64,000 nucleotides of DNA from Apophysomyces variabilis (lineage: Eukaryota > Mucoromycota > Mucoromycetes > Mucorales > Mucoraceae), in contig MZZL01000401.1 in NCBI GenBank assembly GCA_002749535.1, positions 501,165-565,164 of the forward strand, in the 5' to 3' direction. Both the position numbers and the translations under genes were made by a program. This document shows, piece after piece, positions 10,259 through 21,477 of this stretch. The notes under the pieces were generated by a model, which was not told the origin of the DNA, ran no database searches, and saw only the letters and a program-made list of their open reading frames with translations. Each line of letters begins with the position of its first letter. Positions within the stretch are counted from its first letter, which is position 1.

Positions 10259-11405
10259 TTAACCAGGAGGAAGCATAGTTGCATCTACAGCTTCGTTATC
10301 CTCATACGAATGCTCCGTTTGAGGCTCATAATGATCATGCACAGGCGATCGTGGCATGGCCATCACGCCTACATATACACGGTTAGAACTTTTACGAATT
10401 CATCCATCTTCAAATTTATACCTGTTCTGGAGGCTTCAAGAATACCGAATGGCTTACAAAGCCTCATAAACGATGTCAAACGGCTGGGTTTTGCGCACAG
10501 CTCAATCACAACAGAATCAGAGGAGACATCTACGACTTTGCCATCGAACAAGCGAGTCAGTTCCGTTAAAGCCCGCAAGTGGGAAAAGGTCTCGCGAAGA
10601 GCCTCGGAAGGTGCGGGAGTTGCATGGTTTTGCTAAACCAAAAAATCATCAGCAAACCTCTGTAGTAGCTTGTTTATTGTCGATCTTACTTCTTCGTGGT
10701 GAGCTAGCTTTTCATCCTCAAACTCTGTCTCATCATCAAATTTTGCAGTGGGAAGTTGTTCATGGAGGTGCTCAGGTCCGAGAATGGAGACTTTGATTAA
10801 CAGCAGTTCACGTTCAATCAACTTAGTCTTTGTGTAGTCTAATACGGCCCACACAGGCACCTAGATACGCCGATAAAAGGTGCTACCATTCAGTTTGACC
10901 GTAATTACCCGCCATTATCGTATTGCAAACTTACCAAGTCCTCTAATTGACGCCTTGCTTGCTCGATTTGGACATTGCGGCCATTGAACACGATCGTCAT
11001 GCGACTGAGATCGGGCACTTCAGTGTTAGCAACAACCAAAGATTCTATGTTAAAGCCTCTCGCAGCCAAGACACCAGACAACCGGCTGAGAACACCTGGT
11101 TCGTTTTGAACCAGACAGTTCAAGATATGACGTGTCTCGGGTCCTGCGCTAGGAGTCGGGGTGTTATAAAGAATGTTGGTAACAGCATCTTCAACAGAAG
11201 GATCTGGCACAACAGGTACGGGTCCAAACCGACGCTGACGAATATGCTTTTTGAATGACAATGCTGAAGTGGCCGAAGCCGTACGAGTTGACATGAGGCG
11301 GCAGGACCGCGAGGGCTAAAAGGTTTTTTTTAAAAACAGACAGTTTAACAATTGTACACTTACAAGACTACGAGACAGAGACGTAGCGAGACCACGTAAT
11401 AGCAT
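10259..11405 (-). CDS. ILV6: Acetolactate synthase regulatory (small) subunit, mitochondrial
   Basis: Five exons (11405-11364, 11315-10935, 10860-10690, 10632-10422, 10368-10259) encode 304 residues. Ilv6 binds the catalytic subunit Ilv2 and gives it valine feedback sensitivity in branched-chain amino-acid synthesis. The first exon encodes 14 residues (MLLRGLATSLSRSL), an Arg/Ser-rich mitochondrial presequence continuing into exon 2. The ACT domain follows (HILNCLVQNEPGVLSRLSGVLAARGFNIESL), then the second family domain with LLLIKVSILGPEH, FDGKVVDVSSDSVVIELCAKP and FGILEASRTGVMAMPRS. The end DATMLPPG is typical. Every splice falls at a conserved position, so the model is firm. An ATGAGTCAT element lies 145 nt upstream of the ATG. 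Confidence 0.95.
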
Positions 11406-12136
11406 AACCAGGCAATAGAAGAGGAAGAGGACAAGGAAGAGAAAAGATGGATTCGTCTGTCCGTCAATCTTTTTATGGTAATTCTTTACTCCAGTTATGA
11501 GTGCTTGTGACGCAGCTCATACGGCGTTTTTATTGGACGTCGGCTTCAAATGAGTCATTAAAATTTGCCCTTTCAACGAATCTTATGCTCGGATCAGCAA
11601 ACCAAAGCTCGTACGGTCATGGATCGCTGTTAGTTCCTTTACCATCCCTTTGCCTACATGCATATCATTGAACTATCAGTGACCATATCATCTTTATCAT
11701 CTCAAATTGCTTTATGCATGCGACGGAAACGTCCTATCAAAATTTCAGGTCAAAGTCCGACTCAACCAATTGCTTTTCATCTCTTTCGTTCGGAAGTTGC
11801 CTTTTTCGAACATCTTTCTTTCTGACGATCCCGCTCTTTGATAGAATTACGTGTTGTATGCAGCCTAGGTAAGAGAATCACTGCATAATTCAAACGAACT
11901 TAGATTCGAAATTATCATGAGAATATCCGTTAACGCGCTTTACGGCGACTGCTTGTTAAGAACACCCAACTTTTCACTTGTTGCTCAAAAAGAGAGAGAA
12001 AATAAAGTAGAAAAGCATGATTTTTTAAACTTCACGTAAACAAAGCTGTTATTTACATATGTGACAGACATAAGCTCAGGGTAAGTATATCATTGCATTG
12101 ACGTATCAGCACCAGGAAAGTAAACAGGCAATAATT
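11406..12136. other. Intergenic between ILV6 and the macrodomain gene
   Basis: Contains the ILV6 promoter (with the Gcn4-type site at 11550-11558) in its first part. I see no further gene. The 3' UTR of the macrodomain gene should lie at its far end. Confidence 0.35.
11550..11558. promoter_or_regulatory. Gcn4/CPC1-type site ATGAGTCAT upstream of ILV6
   Basis: An exact match to the 9-bp consensus ATGASTCAT bound by fungal bZIP activators of general amino-acid control. It sits 145 bp upstream of the ILV6 start codon, a usual promoter distance. ILV genes are Gcn4 targets in yeast; that the same holds here is inference. Confidence 0.55.
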
Positions 12137-13168
12137 CTACGTAAAAGTGAGCATAACTATTATATAACACTTTTGCGAATTGAACGAACCACGATAAACC
12201 TTCTTTTCTCGCTCGTTGAATAAACAAAACACAACTTTATCAACCTATTGATAAGTTTAGTAATTCATGTTTTCTATTTCTCTTGACAAATTTACTTGGT
12301 CGTGGTCTATCAGAAAATCACGCACGGTCGATAGAGCCACCTTTGTCGCACGCTCTAAATCGTACCCATATACCCCGGTAGAAATGCAGGGAAAGGCGAT
12401 CGAGCGTAGGTTATTCTCTAATAGCACTTCCAAGCATCTCTTATAGCAGCTCTTCAAAACATCAGGCAATTCTTTTTGTGGCCCCACCGTATGAATTACA
12501 TCTACATACGTATATAAGCATAGAAAAAATACCCATTGTCCGCAAAACTGACATTTAGCAGGTAAGCTGTATCCTAATACACGTTTTTCATCAGTATCAT
12601 TATGCCAGTTATTTCTGCCTAACCTTTAGTAATCTTTGCGTCCTAATCAGCAGTTAATTTTCTATCCATGATCCAACCATACTTACACCTTCTGAACAAT
12701 CGTTTAACGTTCTGCATTCTTCCATAAGTTTAGGACCGGCGGCCCTGTTTTGCTTCGGTGTTACAGGATAATATGAGGACGAATGACTTTGTAAGACTTA
12801 CGCATGAATAGCTCCATCCACTGGGTAAAGGTAACAGCGTTTTTTTCGTGAAACGTTTTATTTTTGCATAGTTCACTTACCTCCTCCGCCACCGAGAAGT
12901 CTACGATTAGCGGCATTGGCTAAACGATATTTGTCAGAAAATTATAAGAGTAAGGGATATCTCACCAATCGCATCGAGTCGAAGCTGAGTAATACTCTGT
13001 GCACTGATACGTAGCATTACTTAACCTTTGGGCTGTCCAACCCATTCGCTTTTATACTTACCTTAAATAGACTTTGTGCGCCAAACGACTTGCTTTTTCC
13101 TCAACTATGGAAAAGAGTTCTGTCAGATGCACCAAGCGATGAAGAACTGTTGACACATTACGAGACAT
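12137..13168 (-). CDS. Macrodomain (MacroD-type ADP-ribose hydrolase) protein with microexons
   Basis: Nine exons rebuild a 204-residue protein: 13168-13062, 13003-12966, 12919-12881, 12820-12802, 12744-12687, 12642-12624, 12573-12553, 12501-12296, 12244-12137. Three coding exons are only 19-21 nt and two more under 40 nt. The product carries the full macrodomain signature: [76 protein letters not shown] and the closing VDKVVFCLFNE. The NAAN, [10 protein letters not shown] and STGVYGY blocks match MacroD1/2 enzymes, which remove mono-ADP-ribose from proteins or deacetylate O-acetyl-ADP-ribose. The N-terminal 36 residues are helical and charged. The gene diverges from MET22/HAL2 across 282 bp. 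Substrate is not inferable. Confidence 0.88.
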
Positions 13169-13450
13169 GAGATCGGTTTAAGAAAAGAAATATTATTGTA
13201 AGAAAGCAGCAGCTGGGGTTATATATCCTATTTTCCCATGCTCAATGCATATATTCTTCCAATACGTTGAGATCAGATTCATATTATCCCGACTCCTCTG
13301 ATTGGATGCAAACACGCTTGGATCTTTTTTCCTTGACTGACTGAGCGGCATTTCAAAAATCTCCATCTATAGATATCGCCTCATCAGTCGCGCTCCCCTT
13401 CATAGGTCAGTGAACTTTCTCTCTTTTGCCTCTCATTTACCTAAAGCTCA
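13169..13450. promoter_or_regulatory. Shared divergent promoter of the macrodomain gene and MET22/HAL2
   Basis: Only 282 bp separate the two opposite start codons, so both promoters must lie in this interval or overlap the genes. No classical TATA box is obvious; short CT-rich tracts occur at about 13390-13440. Confidence 0.5.
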
Positions 13451-14794
13451 ATGTCTGGTAATGATAGCTTTGGCCCTATGATTCCGAGGAAGACTCAACT
13501 GTTATTGTAAAAAAAAAAAGTACTTGCAAAGGAACGAGCAGTTGCCATTCAGGCAGTGCTTCAAGCAAGCAAAGTTTGTCAGTCTGTCTTTCGACAGCTC
13601 GTTGCAAATGAGACGTTGACAAAGAATGACAAATCGCCAGTTACAGGTATATGGTCGCTTCTTATCCCTTTACCATTTGTCTCCGTTTTCTAACCGAGAA
13701 TAACAGTCGCCGACTTCTCCGCCCAGGCGATCGTCAATACCTACCTTTACAAACACTTCCCGAACGACCCTATCATCGGCGAAGAAGATTCTAAGGATTT
13801 ACGTGGTGAGGCTGGAAAGGTTCTGCGAGAGAAAGTCCATAGTTTGACTAATGGCGTCTTGGAGACAAATGAAAAACTGAGCGAAGACGAAGTAGGTTCT
13901 TCCTTGATACAAAAAGCCAGTTGTTAATGCTAATGACTAGATCTTGAATGCCATTGACCGCGGAAACTACGCAGGAGGACCATCAGGACGTAAGGCGTAA
14001 ATAACCTTTTCCTATACATACAAAAATTACTTAATATGGCGAACTTTAGGACATTGGGCTCTGGACCCAATTGATGGCACTAAAGGCTTTCTACGTGGTG
14101 GACAATATGCTGTATGTTTGGCACTGATAATCGACGGAGTCGTCCAATTAGGCGTTATGGGTGCTCCTAACTTACCATTGGATGCCTCTAAACCCGAAGG
14201 TGAAAGGGGAGCCTTGTTTGTTGCAGTGCGAGGAGAAGGTGCCTTCCAGGTATATGTAGAGGATACCATGATCAAAGCTTTACTAAAAGGAAATACAGCG
14301 TTCCTTCTCTGATAGCAAAGAAAATCAAATCCATTTTGCCGAGATTTCATCCACTGAGCAGGCGACATTCTGCGAATCTGTTGAAGCTGGTCACTCGTCG
14401 CATGGTGACGCAGAAGCTATTGCAAAAGCTCTTAATATCACACGACCACCAGTAAGAATGGACAGTCAAGCGAAGTACTGCTCGATCTCTCGGGGAGATG
14501 CTGACATATATCTTCGTTTACCAACAAGTAAAACATATATTGAGAAAATATGGGTGAGTACATCGCCATGGAGCAGTAAAGAACAATAATCAGGCTAAAT
14601 GAAACGTAAAGGATCATGCTTCCGGGAATGTTTTAGTAACAGAAGCAGGGGGGAAAGTAACTGACATCTACGGAAAGCCGCTCGATTTCTCCATCGGTCG
14701 AACTCTTGAGAAAAACAAGGGCGTAATTGCGGCAAATGCTTCCATTCATGACACTGTGCTGGCAGCGGTACAGAAAGTACTGCAAATTCAATAA
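13451..14794 (+). CDS. MET22: 3'(2'),5'-bisphosphate nucleotidase (PAP phosphatase)
   Basis: Seven exons (13451-13457, 13521-13646, 13707-13891, 13941-13989, 14050-14249, 14299-14553, 14612-14794) encode 334 residues. Met22/Hal2 converts 3'-phosphoadenosine 5'-phosphate to AMP in sulfate assimilation and is a target of sodium and lithium. The sequence has the FIG-superfamily metal motifs: GEED (after DPIIGEEDSKDL), DPIDGTKGFLR, and the late WDHASGNVLVTEAGG block. The N-terminal AKERAVAIQAVLQASKVCQSV start is typical. The initiator exon encodes only ATG TCT G; the following intron ends in a purine tract (A11-G), which is a poor acceptor, but no other ATG fits ahead of the conserved start. Confidence 0.93.
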
Positions 14795-15569
14795 ACTGTC
14801 CGTTGACCTATTCTTTTCGGGCGAACATATTATGGGGCTTATTTAATGTTATTTTACGCTAATCTAAATAAATTCAACATCCAAGAGACAGCCAAGTTTG
14901 CGCTAGAAAGTATATAAACATGCCTCTTTAGTAACTAACTTATTCGGGCAGTGTATTATACTACATGTACTTGATCCTCTAGTGGATAGTAAAGTCATTA
15001 GAGCAGTATAAAAAATCATTAATGTACAATATTATGAATAGGCACAAGAAATGTCCAAAAACCTGCGAAATGGAATAGAAGATCATTGTTTACTATATTC
15101 CATATAAAGACGAATAATCACTGAAATTTAATTTGATTTTCCCTTCTTCAATTTCCTTGGATTATCATTTTCATCGTTTTTTTTCCCGTAATGCTCGCTA
15201 TCCTAGTGAACATGCCCTAGTCGCTCAAGGAAAGCAGCAGTGTTTTGTGGCAGTGTGGTTACAAATTATATTTTTAGTCCTCCCCAATATATTCAATTGT
15301 GAATCTTCAAAAGGGGCTTTATTGAGTAACTGACGTCATTTTGGCGTGCGTTTGACGTGCGAATAGTGAGGGGACCGCCTATAAGCCGAAATGTAGGGCC
15401 CATGTTTCCGCTCTCTTTCCCCGCCCCTTAACCTCCCCACTCTCCAGAACTGTGCTTCTTGTTTCAGGCACACTCTGCGTCTTATCCATACTTCTATCCT
15501 AAATAATCTAAACGCCTGTCTGTCTGGCTATTCTTGGTTTTCAGGCGACAATCCTTGGTTTCGTTTGAC
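14795..15569. other. Intergenic between MET22 and the mitochondrial carrier
   Basis: Contains MITE-like copy 2 (about 14835-15032). The rest, up to the carrier start, includes a CT-rich stretch at 15400-15470 that probably belongs to the carrier's promoter or leader. No other gene is seen. Confidence 0.35.
14835..15032 (+). mobile_element. MITE-like inverted-repeat element, copy 2
   Basis: About 198 bp. The left part (TTTACGCTAATCTAAATAAA) matches copy 1 (TTTACGCTACTCTAAATAAA), and the right part (ACTTGATCCTCTAGTGGA, then GAGCAGTATAAAA) matches the right arm of copy 1 and the left arm of copy 3 read in reverse. No target-site duplication is evident, so ends are approximate. It lies directly downstream of MET22 in the same orientation as copy 1. 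Confidence 0.6.
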
Positions 15570-17405
15570 ATGAGCCAATCCCCCGTTGAGGACCCACCTC
15601 ATCCGTACTACGATGAGAAAGCAGGGGAGCGCGAAACTCGTATCCGTAGCCTTTTCGATTCGCTTGATAGCAAGGGCACTGGTTATCTTGATGCGGAAGC
15701 TATTCTGGGAGGCTTTCTCAAGCTTACACACCTACCTGCGCACACACGATATGCCACAGATCTCCTGGCAAAATGCGACACAGCGCGTGACGGTTTGATC
15801 GATTATCAAGAGTTCAGGTCTTACGTTCTTAGCAAGGAACGCGAGCTATGGGAATTGTTTTCCGAAATAGATAGATCGGGTGACAACCGCCTACGCGCAA
15901 GTGACCTGGAAAGCGCCCTCAAAGCTGCTGGCATACGGGTGACAAGAGAAGAAATCGAGGATTTTATTCAGGTTATTGATACCGGTACAGATAGATATAT
16001 AACATTTGATGATAAGGAACTTAACCATGGTATTAGAAGGAAATGGGTATATTGATTTCCAGGATTGGCGTGATTTCTTGCTGGTAAACCGGATTTGTTT
16101 GTATGGCACGTCTTCTTTTTACTGACTTTGCCATAGCTGTTGCCTCGCGAAACAACCATTATTGAGATTTATCGATATTACCAGACTTCCACGCAACTGA
16201 CACACGACGCTGAAGTTGTTTTCCCTCCCACTGACGAAGCAGCAAGAAATGCGTATAAATATCTTGCCGCAGGTGGCATAGCAGGAGCTGTGTCTCGAAC
16301 GTGCACCGCACCCTTTGATCGGCTGAAAGTATACCTTATTACCCAAACAACGTGTCAAACTGGTACAGGTGGTCCAAGTTCCTCATCCATTGCGGGAGCC
16401 CTCCGAAACATATATGGGCAAGGTGGATTTCGGGCATTCTTCGTTGGAAATGGATTGAATGTGATGAAAATTATTCCCGAATCAGCTATCAAGTTCTATG
16501 TATTCGAAACAGCTAAAACGGTATTGGCTGAGCTTACACAATCTGAGGATAAGAATGCGATACCCGTGGGGGCACGTTTTGTGGCAGGTGGTGTGGCAGG
16601 TCTTTGCTCGCAATTTTGCATTTATCCTGTGGAAACATTGAAGACACGCATTATGTCATCCAAAGTCACACCCACTTCGTCTCAGGTAGCATCCCGTTCA
16701 TTTGTTCTTCATATAGCGAAGGAAATGTACAAGACCCGAGGTGTGCGAGCTTTCTGGCCAGGATTAACATTAGGTAATAAGGATAGGATGGCAAAAGAAA
16801 AGCAATGCGTTAAATATTACGCGTAGGATTGATGGGCGTGTTTCCTTATCAAGCCCTTGATATGGGTAAGCGGGATTTTCGCCGTTCGGGAGATGGTTGA
16901 AAACAAAGATTGATTCTTTTTTATTTTAGGTATTTATGAGACTCTAAAGGTTACGTATTTGCAATACATGAATTCCTCTCAGGCTGCAGGAGGCAGAAAC
17001 AACAGTAACGGCCAACCTAATGTACTCGTACTATGGGCGTGTGGCATGATGAGCGGATCGATTGGTGCCACGAGTGTATACCCTCTTAATATGATTCGTA
17101 CAAGGTAATCAGCATTCTGTTATGCTGCTCTTGTTGTTTGCTCTCATTTTATCCAGATTACAAGCGCAAGGGACTCCCGGTCACCCACATCGATATACTT
17201 CTGCATGGGACGCGGCGAAAAAGACATTCCAAGCTGATGGTGTGAAAGGGTTTTACAAAGGTTTAGGACCGACATTATTTAAGGTAGTAGTTTGTGCTAA
17301 AGTCTCGCTCCGAGTTGCTTATGCCACCTATGCTAGGTTGTTCCGTCGGTCAGTATCAGCTACGCTGTGTACGAGTTCAGTAAGCGCTCGCTAGGTATAT
17401 CCTAG
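15570..17405 (+). CDS. SAL1: Calcium-regulated mitochondrial ATP-Mg/Pi carrier (SCaMC/Sal1 type)
   Basis: Seven exons (15570-15984, 16037-16083, 16137-16773, 16827-16865, 16930-17104, 17157-17283, 17337-17405) encode 502 residues. The N-terminal half has four EF-hand-like loops: DSLDSKGTGYLDAEA, CDTARDGLIDYQEF, DRSGDNRLRASDLE and DTEGNGYIDFQDW. The C-terminal half is a mitochondrial carrier with the three PX[DE]XX[KR] signatures APFDRLKV, YPVETLKTR and YPLNMIRTR. This domain order is that of Sal1/SLC25A24, which exchanges ATP-Mg for phosphate across the inner membrane in response to cytosolic calcium. The fourth EF-hand is formed across an intron. The ATG at 15570 (MSQSPVEDP) is the first in frame. 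Confidence 0.94.
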
Positions 17406-18705
17406 TAGCAATTTTGGTTGGGGTTTTGTCTATAGATCATAATCTTTGTTTTCCAATTGTGTTGCTTTCCCACTGTTTATTTGCTACTTAGAAAGGTCAT
17501 CCGCGTTTTAAATGATCAACATAAAAGAAAGACTTTAGCATGGCTTCAACTTATGACAAGTTAAGCTCAGGATGCACCATTTTTCTTTTCAAATCTCTGG
17601 TCTTTGCTTAATCATACAGAAAACTTCGAGATAGAACAAACAGTGTTAGTCTTTTGGTTTTACAACCATACGAGCCTCCCGAAATAATCCATGCATTCCT
17701 TTCTGTTTAACTCTGATTTTAGTTGATAGATAACGCAGCTTCTAAATGTCCGGTTTTTATACTTATCCTTGGTATTCACCTCATGTAGACTTTCATTGAC
17801 CAACGAACAGACAGTACATTAGCTTTTGTTTTTTGTTTCACTCAAACCCTTAGTTCGTTTCGCATAATCCCACCATCAGTCCCTATCCTTCCGGTTGCTC
17901 CTTCATCGCAGTTGCCCCTCCCTTTCCTGCCCACAGTTAGAAATTGAACGAACGTGTTATGGGAGCAGGTATGACTTCTCCGTTGCAAAAGCGAAGCTAA
18001 GTAGCGGAAAATCAATCCGAACGGCTGTAGTATGGAAAGTGGAAAACGTATCTGTGAGTCAAGTGAATACAACTTGTGAGCTGGATACTTTATAAATGTC
18101 ACCAACTACCAAGATAAGTTTTCTTTTCGTAGTCACTGATTGAAATTGTTCCTGTATTTTACAAAAAGCTGCGTATGGTATCGTAAAGATTTTATAGACG
18201 TCTATGATAGCTGTCGATCTAGCACTCGTAAGGGGACACCTAATACCATTTATTAGCATCAAGCTTAACCTTGTCAAATGCTCCGAGTAGAGGATAAGGG
18301 ATATATATAGGTTTCTAAATATCATTTTGCGCTTATTTCAGATTGTTTTGCGTTCATGAATAGAACCAATTTTCGTAGACGCAAAGGTTACTTAGATAGA
18401 TGTTCAATGAGGAACAAGACTTTATCGTGCCTTGTTTCGTGATATGCTACTAGGTCCATGTTTTGGAACCGCGATAGAAACAATCCAATTTCCAGCACAA
18501 AGAGCAAACGCTACAAACGTTCTAGTATTGATGCTTGATACATGAAATATCATTCCATGCGCAAAATGATACAGTGGAGTTCATCCGAAAGTCACTTTAG
18601 ACAGTATCTTTCCCCCAAAGCATATAGATCAAAATTAAAAACCTTTCCTTAATTCGTGCGCATAGAAACCAAATTTTATTGCGACCAACATCGTCTTTAT
18701 TCGAT
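17406..18705. other. Intergenic between the carrier and uL2 (convergent 3' ends)
   Basis: About 1.3 kb with no convincing gene. Small frames at 17842-18105 and 18059-18325 (minus) lack recognisable domains. Confidence 0.3.
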
Positions 18706-19580
18706 TTACTCCTTGAGCTTCTTGGTACCACGGAGAAGACCGGTTCGGCGAGCTGCTATCAGGCCGACCTTCTGACCCGCCGACGAGTCGCGAGCGACGG
18801 TAGAAGCGTGACCGATGTGTTGATGGTTACCACCACCGTGAGGATGGTCAACAGGGTTCATGGCAACACCACGGGTCTTGGGCCAGCTGTTACGCTTAAC
18901 TCTGTACTTGTGGTAGGCACGACCAGCCTTCAAGAGGGGCTTGTCAATACGTCCACCACCAGCAACGATACCAATGGCAGCACGGGAGGTGGAAGCAACG
19001 ATCTTCTTAGCACCAGAGGGAAGACGGATACGGGTCTTGCCGTCCTCACCGTGACTGATAACGGTAGCGTAGTTACCGGAGGTACGGGCAAGAGCACCAC
19101 GGTCACCAGACTTTTCTTCGACATTGCAGACAATGGTACCTTCGGGAACGGAGGAAAGGGGAAGGACGTTGCCGATGTTCAAAGTAGCCTTCTTACCGCA
19201 ATAGACGAATTGGCCGGTGTACATGCCCTCGGTAGCAATGAAAGTCTCGGTGCGAAGCTTGTACCTAGTTCGGTGTTAAACATCTCAAAACAATTATAAA
19301 CTAAATGAAACGAACTTGTAGGGGTCACGGAAAACGACCTGTTCATAGAAAAACAAAAGTTCAGCAAATGTTCGCATAGCGTAATATACAATTGTCGTAC
19401 CTTTGCGAGAGGAGCACCACGGCCGGGATCGTGAACGATCTCCTTAACGATGCCGCGGATGTAGCCGTGACGTTCAGCATAGTCGTTGACGCGAAGCTGT
19501 GCTGCACCTTTGCGACCGACGGTGTGAGCCTTGAAAATGCTTCCCGCACCTTTTCTCTGAGCACGAATTACACGACCCAT
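18706..19580 (-). CDS. RPL2: 60S ribosomal protein uL2 (L2/L8)
   Basis: Three exons (19580-19401, 19338-19316, 19264-18706) encode 253 residues, the expected length for eukaryotic uL2. The start [19 protein letters not shown] and the signature [20 protein letters not shown], containing the conserved histidine near the peptidyl-transferase centre, are unmistakable. The protein is built into the large subunit in the nucleolus. The middle exon is only 23 nt (VVFRDPYK) and is followed by an unusual GTTCGT donor. Codon choice is visibly more biased than in neighbours, as expected for high expression, and this creates a long spurious open frame on the opposite strand. Confidence 0.97.
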
Positions 19581-19855
19581 GTCTAGTTGTCGTCGGAATA
19601 AATTGTCGAACGTAAATGTTGAAACGAAGGGAAAAATAGGAAACTCGATAAGTAACTGCTAGTCCATCCGCTGCATCCATCAATCATCCTACAGTTGGAT
19701 GATCTTTTCACGCTACCCACCTACTAGGTTTGTAGAAGAAAGAGAACGTTACGCTATTAAATGGCACACAACTTTAACAGACCTCCATGAATTTCCGGGC
19801 CGGACATGTATTTGCTCTATTTATTTTTTTGGGGTACGGAAGCTGAAGATTCCTC

Positions 19856-21477
19856 CTATTGAGGCTTGGGCAATATATATGCTGCTTTTAGTTCCTCATC
19901 CTTTTTGATATCCTTAGAAGCAATCACAGTGATCTCATGGTTGTTGTTGAATTTAAGACTGACGTTAGGCTCCTCTGAATGGCCAAGATAAGTCGAGATC
20001 TTGTACAACGCAGCTCCCACTGAAGGACGATCCTGCGACAATTCTCGTTGCACTTCGCTAGACGACTGGAAAAGTACAGTTAGCCATTGCTTCTGTTCAA
20101 TACACCACCGCAACATACCTGAACTTCCACATCTTCACCTTCTTGCAGTGGGATAGGATATGTGTTGTATCCCAGTTTACCCTTCAACATCAAGTAGATC
20201 TCGTCCGTGAGGAATTCATCAACTCCTGGAACTTTAGTTCCGAGAACGTTCTTAATCATCTGGATTTCCTCTGTCGATGATTGACTTGGTGCTGTATCGA
20301 GGTATCTGAATCGATCAATGTGATCCCAAGCACTGTATGTATTCTCTGCAGATTTGCCAGCTTTGTTCTTCTCAATTTCTTCAGCAACCATGCCTGACAA
20401 GAACTGCGCAATCATCTGAGGGTACTTTAGGTTGTTACTGTTACTGTATGTCAAGAATACACCTTCTTTGCTTTCTTCGTTGTTGCTGGACTTATTGTTA
20501 ACGCACAAGAATTGATGATATATCTGCGTAGCTTGTTTTTCACAGTCAGCACTGCAGAACGCCACTTTGTCGCAATTGGCACACTCGACTTTCTCCTCCT
20601 GCAATTTTCTTAAGCAGAAATTACAGAACAATCCCTACAGACAGATTATTGATTATACCTTGATATCTCTTTGAGAAAAGCTTACCTCCAAGCCAGGGTG
20701 AAGGGCGGAAACCAACGGAGATTCGGTATACAGCACTTCCCCTTCACTGACATCCTTTCTAGCGACTAATCCACGTCGAATGATTGGCTTGCCCTCTGGT
20801 GTTGTCCCAGCGGGCAATTCACCGAGTTTTACAGGCATCTCCTGCGGAGGGAATTCTTCATAAAATTGATTCTGCCGTTTTTGTTGCTACCCGACATTCA
20901 ATATGCAAGACAGACAAAATCGTTGAATATTACCTCGAGCGACATGATTCGAACAACAATCTGGAAGACTTCCATTGGAATCGTCTTTTGGTAGATCATA
21001 ATAAGTTCCAGTGGAGCAGGGTAAACCTTAAGCGCTCTGTAAAAAGGCAGAACACTATCTTTATAGTGGGCCTCACCTGCAAACAGTCAGTTGCCGATTA
21101 CACCCATAGAATTAACGTACCTTGGTTACAGAGGCCTTCACCTGCTGCAACTTGAGCCATGAAATATTTCTCTTTCTCTTCGGGCGTGGTGGGGAAATCT
21201 TCCTTGGCCACCGCGGCCAAGACAGATTCAATGAGCTGATCTAAGCTTGCTTTGGCCTCTTCCTCGACTGCTTTGGCCTGCTTAGCCACCTTTTTACGTT
21301 CGCGTCCTGCGTACACCATAAGCTTTCGCCTTCTGCAGTACATCACAACTTACGCAACTTTTTACGGAGGTTGGGATCAGTGCGACGCTTGTGATCGAAA
21401 TAGATCAGGTAGCCAACACCGGCCGTCAGCAGAACGCCGGCAGACAGAAGAGCGATCGTCTGCGGTTTTATAGTCAT
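19856..21477 (-). CDS. TOM20: TOM20 import receptor fused to a MYND-SET domain
   Basis: Six exons (21477-21354, 21306-21121, 21076-20934, 20886-20686, 20634-20119, 20065-19856) give 459 residues without a stop. Residues 1-165 are a complete Tom20: membrane anchor TIALLSAGVLLTAGVGYLIYFDHKRR, basic segment, then the receptor domain (EKEKYFMAQVAAGE, FYRALKVYPAPLELIMIYQK). Tom20 recognises presequences at the mitochondrial outer membrane. Exon 4 runs without a break from the Tom20 end (QFYEEFPPQEMP) into an N-terminal SET strand (RRGLVARKDVSEGEVLYTESPLV), then a MYND-like zinc finger (CNFC, CANC, FCSADC, YHQFLC; about residues 222-262), and a C-terminal SET part (ALYKISTYLGHSEEPNVSLKF, ITVIASKDIKKDEELKAAYI). 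The usual NHSCxPN reads GHSEEPN and post-SET cysteines are absent, so methyltransferase activity is doubtful. The ATG at 21475-21477 suits Tom20; an upstream frame extension exists. Confidence 0.88.

Noticed and set aside
18679..19299. A 206-codon plus-strand open frame opposite ribosomal protein uL2
   Set aside because: Low-complexity Thr/Gly/Val text produced by the strong codon bias of uL2 on the other strand.
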